Assembly: GCF_025148635.1 (NCBI RefSeq)
Contig: NZ_CP102269.1
Coordinates: 3,906,001-3,970,000 of the forward strand
DNA length: 64,000 bases
From: Butyricimonas virosa
GTDB lineage: Bacteria > Bacteroidota > Bacteroidia > Bacteroidales > Marinifilaceae
Reading direction: 5' to 3'
Shown: in pieces, positions 36,101-43,904 of the stretch
How the letters are laid out: each line of letters begins with the position of its first letter
How positions within the stretch are numbered: the first letter of the stretch is position 1
The notes under the pieces: generated by a model
Seen by the model: only the letters and a program-made list of their open reading frames with translations
What the model was told of the DNA's origin: nothing
The model's database searches: none
Program-made: the position numbers and the translations under genes

Positions 36101-36701
36101 GATTATTAATCTGGATATGCCCGAGGGAAGCGATCCGCTGAATGATCCCACGGTTTACATGAAATATGCCGGGAAGTTAGATCCCGATTTTACGGGAGGA
36201 CTTACCATGTCGTTCCGGTATAAACAATTGTCTTTGTCAACCGGTTTTTATTTGCAGGTGGGAGGTAAAAAGTTTCTGATGAATGCTTACGAGTCACAGA
36301 CTCTTCCTTCGGAGTACGAGAACCTGTCGTCCGAGTTGAATACACGTTGGCGGCCGGGCGATACGGATGCACGGTTTCCGGGTTTGCCGGATAAGAATGT
36401 CGTTAATTTCTTACTCCCGGGTACGACGACGGTGTATACTAACGAGTACGAGATGTATAATTACAGTAATGCACGGGTTGTAAACGCTTCTTCTTTGAAG
36501 TGTAATAATATCTCGTTAAATTATTCTTTCCCGGAACGGATTGCGAATCAGTTGGGTGTGAAATTTATCAGTTTAGGTGCAAGTATGTCTAATCCATTCA
36601 CGATTGCAAGTAAAGATTTCAAGGGTCGTGATCCGGAGGTTGCGACGGGAGCACAACCAGTGACCAGTTCGTATTCATTTAGTCTTAATGTAACCTTTTA
36701 G
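33108..36701 (+). CDS. SusC/RagA family TonB-linked outer-membrane transporter
   Basis: A 1197-residue TonB-dependent receptor. After the signal sequence comes an STN (secretin/TonB short N-terminal) domain (about residues 45-125, LNFLYNSLLFKDAKTVTVEAKG), which signals to FecR. A carboxypeptidase-like beta domain follows (about 140-225, GKIVDSNKEPLPGVTILLKGTSVGTVTDSKGDF). The plug (LEQALQGRLPGVVITN, NPNDIESITVLKDASSTAIYGVRAANGVIVIKTKRG) and a 22-strand barrel ending in aromatic SYSFSLNVTF complete it. It imports an oligomer captured by the SusD partner 5 bp downstream. The adjacent peptidases suggest peptides rather than glycans. Confidence 0.95.
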   Translation: MKKNPFLKWKRLLKCKGFFHVVSLTLILTLGSLAGYGAKVVPDTVSLNLKEVKLERFVEVMKQKTGLNFLYNSLLFKDAKTVTVEAKGENWEAVLKRVLEKEGFTYDLKDDIVVIKRKVESNTRQVSDPSNVVKGKIVDSNKEPLPGVTILLKGTSVGTVTDSKGDFSIRVPQGVDSLIVSFVGMQTTYLKLEKNKFEYTVVMKEDMTQLGEVVITGYQEFDRSRMAGSVSSIKAEDLHFNGTNTLEQALQGRLPGVVITNTSGLVGVRQKTRVRGTSTLLGSQEPIWVVDGIIQEDPLPFDTKTLSSVGDINSDNFDYIRNFVGSSISWLNPNDIESITVLKDASSTAIYGVRAANGVIVIKTKRGKTGRASITYSASLNVAEQVTYDKLELMNSKERVDVSREIFQRGLTATWTNNNIGYAGVLNQYLNKEITAEQFERQVAKLETTNTDWFDILFRNPFSHNHSISVSGGSEDVRYYTSLSYSSTKGTAVGNDNESYGANVGVDMTVTDKFRASFTLAGSHGTTKGFTIVSPYEYATKTNRAIAAYEDNGDLSYYQKESGFLFNVINERDESGTSNKTLSLNTNLNLNYDFTESLKFQMLGSVNIASVIGESWATERTEYIAKIRRYDYGAYKAIDSEYKNSPLPVGGEYSQDENKTVSWNWRNSLSFDKVFNGVHALTTMLGIELSSTKNSGFSSTAYGYLKYRGKSFTQVPITLVNPVSQAEYANELQKKFTRKITDKKTNQMGAYLTVNYAYDGKYVVNFSVRMDASNRFGRYANENFNPVWAGGLRWNVAREVWFSKQNIVSDLSLRFSYGYQRNMATNYSPSLIVKVPSSSASSAVTDQNTGEDLLEISSLPYEDLRWEKTSSYNYGVDMGLFDNKIRVGFEYYVKKGKDMITSLLVPREYGIENMPVNGGSMNNSGWELSVSFTPVRTKNFTWDMGLNTSKNNNKITKVGMQNLTWKTAVSGDYYKKGYAVSSFWAFDCEGIDQTTGYPIINLDMPEGSDPLNDPTVYMKYAGKLDPDFTGGLTMSFRYKQLSLSTGFYLQVGGKKFLMNAYESQTLPSEYENLSSELNTRWRPGDTDARFPGLPDKNVVNFLLPGTTTVYTNEYEMYNYSNARVVNASSLKCNNISLNYSFPERIANQLGVKFISLGASMSNPFTIASKDFKGRDPEVATGAQPVTSSYSFSLNVTF

Positions 36702-36706
36702 TTGAT

Positions 36707-38176
36707 ATGATTATGAAAAAGAATTCATTATATATATGGCTTTTAGGGGTGTCGTTTATCTGTTCTTCTTGTCACGATTTCTTTAAAGAGTCGAGTCAGG
36801 ATGAGATAAAACCCTCTACGGTAGAAGATTTGCGGTCCGTGATGTACAAGGAGGCTTACCCCTATCAGTTTGCGTCTGATAATTATTTGATGCTGTTGAC
36901 CGACGAGATGCAATGTAACGGATTGTTGATTGATCAGTACGCGACACAGCATGCTAATGGAACACCCGTGTTCACGTTCAACCCGATGATGTTTGACGGG
37001 GGAGAAGTTTTTCCGGATGTTGATGTTAACTCTTGGAAGATTTATTACGAGAAGATCAAAGGATGTAACGTGATTATTGATTACGTTTCGGAGGTGTCCG
37101 GTACGGAACAGGAGAAAAATGCACTATTGGGACAGGCTACTTTGTTACGAGGATTCTATCATCTGAAATTGGCGATGATTTATTGCCAGGCCTATACAGC
37201 CTCCGGCGTTGATCCGAAGACCGCGTTGGGAGTGCCTTTGATGCTAACGATGGATTTGACGGATGATTATCCCGAAAGGCCTTCTTTGGAGGCGTTGTAT
37301 TCGCAAATCGAACAGGATTTTCTGACTGCAACCTCGTTGTTGGAAGAGAATTACACGCCGGATAATGTCTACCGGGTTGGAAGTGTTGCCGCTTACGTGT
37401 TACTTTCCCGTTTTTATTTGTTCCGGGGAGGTGATGAGGATTTGGATAAGGCGATTCAATATGCCGGAATGGCGATAGAAAAGGGGCCGATGTTATCTCG
37501 ATTGTCTATGTTGATGGGAACGGATAAGAGTATTTATGATAGTGATATGAGTTCGGAGGTCGTTTGGTGTTACGGGGGGTATTCTTTCAAGGTAAATACT
37601 TATTTTCCCACAGATGCTTATCAGTCAATAGTTCCCTGGAGTGTTTCGACTGAATTGTTGAGTCTATATACGACGAATGATTTGAGGGATGATATCTATT
37701 TTCAGTCGTTTACAGCCGGTCCCGGGGGCGTGTACGGTGAAAAAATAGGTCTTAATTCTTCGTATGGCGGTGATCACGGGATCCGTATGGCAGAGGCTTA
37801 TCTGAATCGGGCGGAAGCTTTGGCTCGTCGTTTTCAGGCAAAGGGAGATGGGAATGATCGGGTACAGGCGTTGGATGATTTGAATACTTTGCGGGAAACG
37901 AGGTTTGCCACGGGTACTTATGTGGAAGAGGAAGTAACAGATGCTCAGGATTTGTTAGATTTCTGTTTGAACGAACGTAGGTTGGAATTGTGTTGTGAAG
38001 AGGGATTCCGCTGGTTTGATATCAAACGTCTCGGGCTGTCGGTTACTCATAAATACATTGATAGCGAGGGTGTCGAACGGGAGTACGTGTTAGAGAGCAA
38101 TTCCCCGCTGTATGCTTTACCTATCCCGTATGATGCGATAGAACGGAATTATAAATTAAAACAAAATCCCAGATAA
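36707..38176 (+). CDS. SusD/RagB family nutrient-binding lipoprotein
   Basis: A 489-residue surface lipoprotein (lipobox FICSSC; ATG at 36713 also possible). The helical N-terminal part and the C-terminal DLLDFCLNERRLELCCEEGFRWFDIKRLG signature are typical of SusD/RagB, which lids the SusC barrel. TPR-like helices span about 80-300. It directly follows SusC. No carbohydrate-specific enzyme genes are in the operon, so the ligand is likely a peptide or protein fragment (inference). Confidence 0.93.
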   Translation: MIMKKNSLYIWLLGVSFICSSCHDFFKESSQDEIKPSTVEDLRSVMYKEAYPYQFASDNYLMLLTDEMQCNGLLIDQYATQHANGTPVFTFNPMMFDGGEVFPDVDVNSWKIYYEKIKGCNVIIDYVSEVSGTEQEKNALLGQATLLRGFYHLKLAMIYCQAYTASGVDPKTALGVPLMLTMDLTDDYPERPSLEALYSQIEQDFLTATSLLEENYTPDNVYRVGSVAAYVLLSRFYLFRGGDEDLDKAIQYAGMAIEKGPMLSRLSMLMGTDKSIYDSDMSSEVVWCYGGYSFKVNTYFPTDAYQSIVPWSVSTELLSLYTTNDLRDDIYFQSFTAGPGGVYGEKIGLNSSYGGDHGIRMAEAYLNRAEALARRFQAKGDGNDRVQALDDLNTLRETRFATGTYVEEEVTDAQDLLDFCLNERRLELCCEEGFRWFDIKRLGLSVTHKYIDSEGVEREYVLESNSPLYALPIPYDAIERNYKLKQNPR

Positions 38177-38178
38177 GT

Positions 38179-39144
38179 ATGAAATGGAATAATTATATCT
38201 ATATAGGGTTGTTGCTGCAATTAGTGTTTGCGGCTTCATGTTACGATGAAAAGGATCTGGTACCTTCGGAGGTTGTTTCCAGTTATTCGGTTCCCCAGGG
38301 AACGCATGATTATGATGATGTGATTGTAGATATTTACAATCAATACGGTAGTTGTTTGTTATACAAGTACACGGACAAGGATACCTATTGGACTCCCTCC
38401 GGTTGGATGGATGGAGTTTTGGGAGAGGGAGGAAAAAGTGGTTATATTGTAACCCCGGCAGACGAGACTTACGTGGGGGAACAGGTGGGTTTGATTCGGG
38501 ATGCGTGGTTTTCATTGTATTCGGATGAATTCCTGAAAGAGTTTTTGCCTATAAAAATAATGCTTTGTGCCGATATTGATTCTGTTTACATGGTATGGGA
38601 TTTTTCTTCATATCCTTTTAAACAGATCTACCAGGGAAAAGAAGTGAAAGCTTGGTATAATTATGACAATATTTGTGTGTCTTATGGTAGTGAAGCCGTG
38701 ACCCGGATGACGAAAGCGGATTCCTTGGCTTTCCAGAATAAGATGAATCAGATTTTTATAGCGAGTATGATAGGGAGAAAGAAGAGTGTGCCCTCGAAGG
38801 AGTTTGAAGAGATTACGAATTATAGTACGAACAATATCAATTATTTGAGTGCCGTAGAATTGTGGAAGTTAGGCGTGCCCCGTTCCGTGAGTTACAATGT
38901 TTCTGTGGATATTGATTGGCAGAGTTTTTTGTTGATGATGGTATGTTGTAGCGAGGAATTCCTGACGAGGACACCGGAATATTCCAGTGATTGGGATTAT
39001 ACGATGGCAAACTGGGACGGGTTGTTGAATCCGGTAAAAGACGTAAATGGTCTTTTGAAAAAGCGGTACGATCTGGTGCGGAATTATTTTATCGAGAATT
39101 ATAACATGGATTTGCAAAAGGTAGGCAATGCTTTAAATCGTTAG
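38179..39144 (+). CDS. Mx1-like lipoprotein without the zinc motif
   Basis: A 321-residue predicted lipoprotein (lipobox FAASC), 2 bp after the SusD stop. Its layout matches the putative zinc-binding metallopeptidase (Mx1, PF15890) lipoproteins that often follow SusD genes: DIYNQYGSCLLYKYTD, an FLKEFLPIKIML stretch, a central helix, then LGVPRSVSYNVSVDIDWQSFLLMM and a C-terminal YDLVRNYFIENYNMDL. Where those proteins carry HExxH, the helix here reads FQNKMNQIFIASM, with no zinc ligands. It may therefore be a binding protein derived from a peptidase. Family assignment rests on pattern memory and is tentative. Confidence 0.6.
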   Translation: MKWNNYIYIGLLLQLVFAASCYDEKDLVPSEVVSSYSVPQGTHDYDDVIVDIYNQYGSCLLYKYTDKDTYWTPSGWMDGVLGEGGKSGYIVTPADETYVGEQVGLIRDAWFSLYSDEFLKEFLPIKIMLCADIDSVYMVWDFSSYPFKQIYQGKEVKAWYNYDNICVSYGSEAVTRMTKADSLAFQNKMNQIFIASMIGRKKSVPSKEFEEITNYSTNNINYLSAVELWKLGVPRSVSYNVSVDIDWQSFLLMMVCCSEEFLTRTPEYSSDWDYTMANWDGLLNPVKDVNGLLKKRYDLVRNYFIENYNMDLQKVGNALNR

Positions 39145-39145
39145 T

Positions 39146-41557
39146 ATGAAGTATTTATTGGTTATATTGTTTTCCCTGTACGCTTTGGGTGGCAGGGCTG
39201 AGAGTCGTGCGTCTTTTCCGGGGGATAAAGTGGTTACGATAGATGAGTTTATTCGGAAGGATACCCCGAAGGATGCCGGTTTCTTTAACGTTTACGTGCA
39301 GGATGGAAGGTATTATCTGGAGGTTCCGGAGGGTATGTTGCAGCGGGATATTTTAGTGGCGGTGACGATTGTCAAGGGAACCGCCCGGAAAGAGCGGAGC
39401 AGGGATGCCCGTTTCGGGTATGGCGGTGATTCGGTGTTTGACCGGATGATACGTTTTATCAAGAATCGGGATCGGATTGAAATAGTTTCTCCCCAGGTGT
39501 TTCACCTGGGAGATTCTACGGGTTTATATATTGATTATTACCGGAATCTGGAATCTCCGGCGATAGCCTCTTTCGAGATAAAGGCTCGTTCCGGGAATTC
39601 GTACTTGGTGGATATCACGGACTTGTTTTTAAGTGACAGTGACCTGTTTGCCTTGAAAGGGGCCAAGGAGTCGTTAAAGTTAGGCGGTTATCAACAAGGA
39701 CAATCCTACGCGTTGGACGTGAAGGCTTTCCCGGAGAATATAAATTTCCGGTCTATCAGGAGTTACGGTTTGTCGTGCGAGGTGAAAAAAGGTGAATTTC
39801 CTTCCACGCTTTGGGAAGTCGGGGCTTCGTGGTATTTGTTGCCGGAAAAACCGATGCCGCAGAGAGTGTTTGACGAGCGGGTCGGGTACTTTGCCTTCTC
39901 GTTGGACGGGATGGTGAAACGTGGGGATTTGATGGATAAAACGATGATGGCTACTCGTTGGCGCTTGGAACCGAGACCGGAGGACGTGGAGAAATATTTG
40001 CGGGGAGAGTTGGTTGAACCCGTGAAGCCGATCGTGTTTTATATTGATCGGGCTACACCGGAGTTTTTGGTTCCTTATTTCATACAGGCCGTCAACGTGT
40101 GGCAAGGGGCTTTCGAAAAAGCCGGGTTCAAGAACGCTATTTACGGGAAGTTGGCCCCTACGCCGGAGGAAGACCCCGATTATTGCGAGGGGGATATTCG
40201 TTACCCGTTGGTGTCTTATAAGGCTTCACCGATCGCGAATGCTTACGGGCCGATGGTGTTCGATCCAAGATCGGGAGAGATTATCACGTCGCATATCGCC
40301 ATTTTCCATTCCGTGCTGGAATTGATACAGCGTTGGTATTTCGTGATGTGCGGGGCGGTAGATCCCCGGGCAAGAGAGTACCCGTTGAGTCAGGAGGTGA
40401 TGGGTGAATTGGCGGCAACCGTGTTGACTCACGAGGTGGGGCATACTTTGGGATTGCGTCATCATTTCATGGGAAGTACGGCTTATCCGGTGGATAGTTT
40501 ACGGAGTAAATCCTTTATTCGCGAACACGGGTTGGGAACCTCGATTATGGATTATCAACGGTTTAATTACGTGGCTCAACCGGGCGACGGCTTAGAACCG
40601 CGGGATTTGTTACCTCGTATCGGCATGTATGACGAGTTCGCAATAGAGTGGGGATACCGTTATTTCCCGGAGGCAGGTAATTTGAAGCGGGATAACGAGA
40701 AGTTACGGGCATGGGTGGATGAAAGACGGCAGGACCCGAAGCTGTTTTATATCGAGGAGACCACTTATAGCGATCCGCGGGTGCAGTCGGAGGATAGCGG
40801 GGATGACGTGATCAAGGCGAATCGTTTGGGTATGAATAACCTGAAATATATAATGGCTCATTTGGAGGAGTGGACTGACGGGAATGATCCGGATTATTAT
40901 GTATTGCGGAAGCGTTATTTGTCTGTTTTGAGCCAGTATCAGAATTACATAGAACATGTATTGCGTTACGTGGGAGGACGTTATTCGGATAACCCTACCC
41001 GAGAGGAAGAGTTGAGGTTGAATCAGCCGGTATCCCGGGAGAAAGAGGAGGAAGCGTGGGCGTTCCTGGAGGAATATCTGTGTAAGGAACAGGATTGGCT
41101 TTTCGTGGCCGACGTGATGGAAAAGACCGGGGTTACTCCTGAATTTTATGAACAGGAGGAGGCTTTGGGAAAATTGACAAAGTTGTTGTTGAAGTATTCG
41201 GCGTTGCATAAAAACAGGCAGTTGAGCGAGGTGGGATTCACGGCAGACGAGTTGTTGAATCGTTTGTATTCGACCATTTTCGAGGCTAAAGGACAGGGAG
41301 GGAAGTTATCCTGGTATGATCAGGCGTTACAAAGCGGTTTGCTTCAGAATCTGGTGATCAACGCGGAGAATCCTTACAATCTTTCGAACGGGGTCGGGGT
41401 TGTGATGCAGCAAGTGATTTCGAAAATCAAGCAACATGCACGGGCCGCGACGGAAGGATGTTCGGATGCGTTGACGGCAAGTCATTACAAGACTCTTTAT
41501 AATTTTATTACCCTGTGGGAAAAAGGGGGAAACAAAGCATTGATTGAATTGAATTAA
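39146..41557 (+). CDS. Zinc-dependent metalloprotease (DUF5117/DUF4953 type), active
   Basis: An 803-residue exported metalloprotease. After the signal peptide, the N-terminal beta-rich region (about 30-240) matches DUF5117/5118. The catalytic motif HEVGHTLGLRHH at residues 429-440 is a complete HExxHxxGxxH site (H429, E430, H433, H439), and a downstream SIMDYQRFNYVAQPGDG resembles the Met-turn of metzincin-like enzymes. It should act at the cell surface or in the periplasm, cleaving proteins or peptides. It starts 1 bp after the preceding gene and is followed after 11 bp by an inactive paralogue. Confidence 0.92.
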   Translation: MKYLLVILFSLYALGGRAESRASFPGDKVVTIDEFIRKDTPKDAGFFNVYVQDGRYYLEVPEGMLQRDILVAVTIVKGTARKERSRDARFGYGGDSVFDRMIRFIKNRDRIEIVSPQVFHLGDSTGLYIDYYRNLESPAIASFEIKARSGNSYLVDITDLFLSDSDLFALKGAKESLKLGGYQQGQSYALDVKAFPENINFRSIRSYGLSCEVKKGEFPSTLWEVGASWYLLPEKPMPQRVFDERVGYFAFSLDGMVKRGDLMDKTMMATRWRLEPRPEDVEKYLRGELVEPVKPIVFYIDRATPEFLVPYFIQAVNVWQGAFEKAGFKNAIYGKLAPTPEEDPDYCEGDIRYPLVSYKASPIANAYGPMVFDPRSGEIITSHIAIFHSVLELIQRWYFVMCGAVDPRAREYPLSQEVMGELAATVLTHEVGHTLGLRHHFMGSTAYPVDSLRSKSFIREHGLGTSIMDYQRFNYVAQPGDGLEPRDLLPRIGMYDEFAIEWGYRYFPEAGNLKRDNEKLRAWVDERRQDPKLFYIEETTYSDPRVQSEDSGDDVIKANRLGMNNLKYIMAHLEEWTDGNDPDYYVLRKRYLSVLSQYQNYIEHVLRYVGGRYSDNPTREEELRLNQPVSREKEEEAWAFLEEYLCKEQDWLFVADVMEKTGVTPEFYEQEEALGKLTKLLLKYSALHKNRQLSEVGFTADELLNRLYSTIFEAKGQGGKLSWYDQALQSGLLQNLVINAENPYNLSNGVGVVMQQVISKIKQHARAATEGCSDALTASHYKTLYNFITLWEKGGNKALIELN

Positions 41558-41568
41558 AAATATCGGGA

Positions 41569-43899
41569 ATGAAAGTATTGAATGTATATTTGTTACTGTG
41601 GGTGACTTTGTTGTTTGTTTGTCCGGTTGCAGCACAACAGGATGTAAAGCCCATGACTTACGAACAATTTAAGGAACAGAAAGATTTACAAGCAGATAAA
41701 GGTTTTTACACGGTTTATCGTTTGAATGATCAGTATTATTTGGAAATCCCGACAGAGGGACTGGGTAAAGAGGTGTTGGTCACCACGCAGGTTGCTCATG
41801 GTATGGCTGCCTTTGTTTCCGAGGCTTCCGGGGTGATCCGGTTCTCGGAAGGGCGGAATAACACGGTGCAGGTGGTGCGTAATCGCTTGACGGACGTGTC
41901 GGCAGATTCCACGGACGTGTGTATGATGATGGCCTTGAAAAAGTCGGGGTTAGTCCCGATAGATTATACCTTCCCGATCGTGGCCCGGGGAGAGGACGGC
42001 AAATCTGTCATCATCGAGTTGACGGGGGAATTGAATAATCCGGGGAGCGGGTTGTTTAATGTAAGTTCATATCATTGGCTGAGTCATCCGGATCCTTCCC
42101 GTTCCGGGGTGGACGGTTGGCGAATGCTCGATAAAGGCGTTGTATTTTCAGTGACCCGCGGACAGTCGGATTATCAATCGAATCCACAAACTCAAGAAGG
42201 ACGGGATATCGCTGCTAGGTATATTCTGGAGATGGTGATACAACAACTTCCGGGGGACAGGATGAAGCAGAGAATCAGTCATCCGGCTTACGGGTTCGAG
42301 ACGATAGGGGTTACGGAGTATGATACCAAAAGGTACGTGGCTCAAAAGAGAGAATATATCCGGAAATGGAATCTGACAGCTTCCGCGAAAGAGATAAAGA
42401 AGCAGAAAAGAGGGATAGCGATCGAACCGGAAAGACAGATTTGCGTGTATATTGATCCGGTGACCCCGGCTCCTTTCGCGGAGAGTATTAAAAATGGCGT
42501 GAAACAGTGGGAAAAGGCTTTTGAGGCTGCCGGTTGGAAGAATGTCTTCCGTTTTAGTTCGGACGCAAAAGATGCTTCTTTGAGTTACCGGACGATCTTG
42601 TTTCGTTGGGGAAGCGCTTACAATGGTATATACTCTTCCGTGATCGACAATCCGGTGACCGGGGAGATATTATGCGCCCGGGTGAACGTGATGGACGTGG
42701 CGGCAGATGAGTTGCTGGGAATGTATTTCCTGCAATGTGGTTTGCTGGACGGGAGGATCAGGAAAGATTTGCATAGTCTGGCAGTCCGGCAGGATGTGTT
42801 AACGGCACAAGTGGCATCGGCTTTTGCCGAAGTATTGAAGATGAAGCCAAACAAAGCCGGGTATACGGTTTTCACGCCAGCGAATATTCGTTCGGAAAAG
42901 TGGCTGAACCGTTACGGGATAACGGCCTCCATAACTTCGGGCGTGACGTTTAATTACCTGGCCCAACCGGGAGACGGGGTGAGCGTGAAGAATCTTTTTC
43001 CCCGGGTGTCTGTTTATGATTACGATGCTATCAAGTATGCCTATGGGAATAGCGACGCTTTACCTTCTATGCGGGGGGCTTTTTACGCTCCGGAAGATAA
43101 AGGAGATCCTTATGCTCAGGATGGTTTCTTGTCAAATGATATATTAAATGCAAGTATACAGGGTGTTGAGGCGGTGAAGGAGATTTACCTGCGATTGAGC
43201 GAGTGGATAAACCAATTGCCCGATGATCAGAACACGTGGAAGAACGTGTCGGATTTCACGGTGAAAGCGCAGGCTTTATTTCAAACGTATCTTACTCAAA
43301 TGGTGAAATTAGTCGGGGGACGTTCCGTGCGGCCGATTATTAAAGGGGTGAATGAAACACGGGTGACTTACATGCCCCGGGAGCAACAGGAAGAGGCTCT
43401 GAACTACTTGGAATCGGCTATCTTTGGAGAATTCCCGGAGTGGGTGCGGGTGAAAGAACTGGATCAGTCCGGGGTTTTCGATACGGATCAGATGATGGTT
43501 GGGTTGGCTGAAGCCTTGTTAAGGCATTTTATGAATAAGGAGGTGATGGAATCGCTTGTTGCCGGGGAGAGACGATTAGGGGAGAAGGCTTTTACGGCTA
43601 GGGAGTTGTTTGCTTACCTGGATCGGGTTGTCTTCGAGAATTTTGATCCGAATAAGGCCGTGTCTACTTATAAACGGGGAGTTCAGGCTTGTTTCGTTTC
43701 GGAGTTTGCCCGTTTTATGGCTCAAAATAATATATCTTTCGGGCTATCGAACGGGGCTAACGGGGTATATCATGCTTATTTCGTGGAACTTGCCCGCAAG
43801 GTGAAGGATTTAAGCGAGAAACATCAGGACCCGTCAACCCGGAGTAATTATCAAGTGATGTTATTGAGAATGAACAGGGAGTATTTTGATAAACAATAA
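41569..43899 (+). CDS. Pseudo-metalloprotease paralogue of the preceding gene
   Basis: A 776-residue exported protein aligned by eye with its upstream neighbour: GFYTVYRLNDQYYLEIPTEGL for GFFNVYVQDGRYYLEVPEGM; VYIDPVTPAPFAESIKNGVKQWEKAFEAAGWKN for FYIDRATPEFLVPYFIQAVNVWQGAFEKAGFKN; FNYLAQPGDG for FNYVAQPGDG. At the catalytic position (about residues 412-425) it reads QVASAFAEVLKMKPN, so all three zinc histidines and the glutamate are gone, and the Met-turn methionine is lost. The frame is open and the fold-level residues are kept, so this is a retained non-catalytic protein rather than a decaying gene. It may bind substrate or regulate the active enzyme. Confidence 0.85.
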   Translation: MKVLNVYLLLWVTLLFVCPVAAQQDVKPMTYEQFKEQKDLQADKGFYTVYRLNDQYYLEIPTEGLGKEVLVTTQVAHGMAAFVSEASGVIRFSEGRNNTVQVVRNRLTDVSADSTDVCMMMALKKSGLVPIDYTFPIVARGEDGKSVIIELTGELNNPGSGLFNVSSYHWLSHPDPSRSGVDGWRMLDKGVVFSVTRGQSDYQSNPQTQEGRDIAARYILEMVIQQLPGDRMKQRISHPAYGFETIGVTEYDTKRYVAQKREYIRKWNLTASAKEIKKQKRGIAIEPERQICVYIDPVTPAPFAESIKNGVKQWEKAFEAAGWKNVFRFSSDAKDASLSYRTILFRWGSAYNGIYSSVIDNPVTGEILCARVNVMDVAADELLGMYFLQCGLLDGRIRKDLHSLAVRQDVLTAQVASAFAEVLKMKPNKAGYTVFTPANIRSEKWLNRYGITASITSGVTFNYLAQPGDGVSVKNLFPRVSVYDYDAIKYAYGNSDALPSMRGAFYAPEDKGDPYAQDGFLSNDILNASIQGVEAVKEIYLRLSEWINQLPDDQNTWKNVSDFTVKAQALFQTYLTQMVKLVGGRSVRPIIKGVNETRVTYMPREQQEEALNYLESAIFGEFPEWVRVKELDQSGVFDTDQMMVGLAEALLRHFMNKEVMESLVAGERRLGEKAFTARELFAYLDRVVFENFDPNKAVSTYKRGVQACFVSEFARFMAQNNISFGLSNGANGVYHAYFVELARKVKDLSEKHQDPSTRSNYQVMLLRMNREYFDKQ

Positions 43900-43904
43900 A
43901 GGAT

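Noticed and set aside
41569..43899. Second metalloprotease as a decaying pseudogene
   Set aside because: The frame is intact over 776 residues with conserved fold-level motifs, so retention as a non-catalytic protein fits better than decay.
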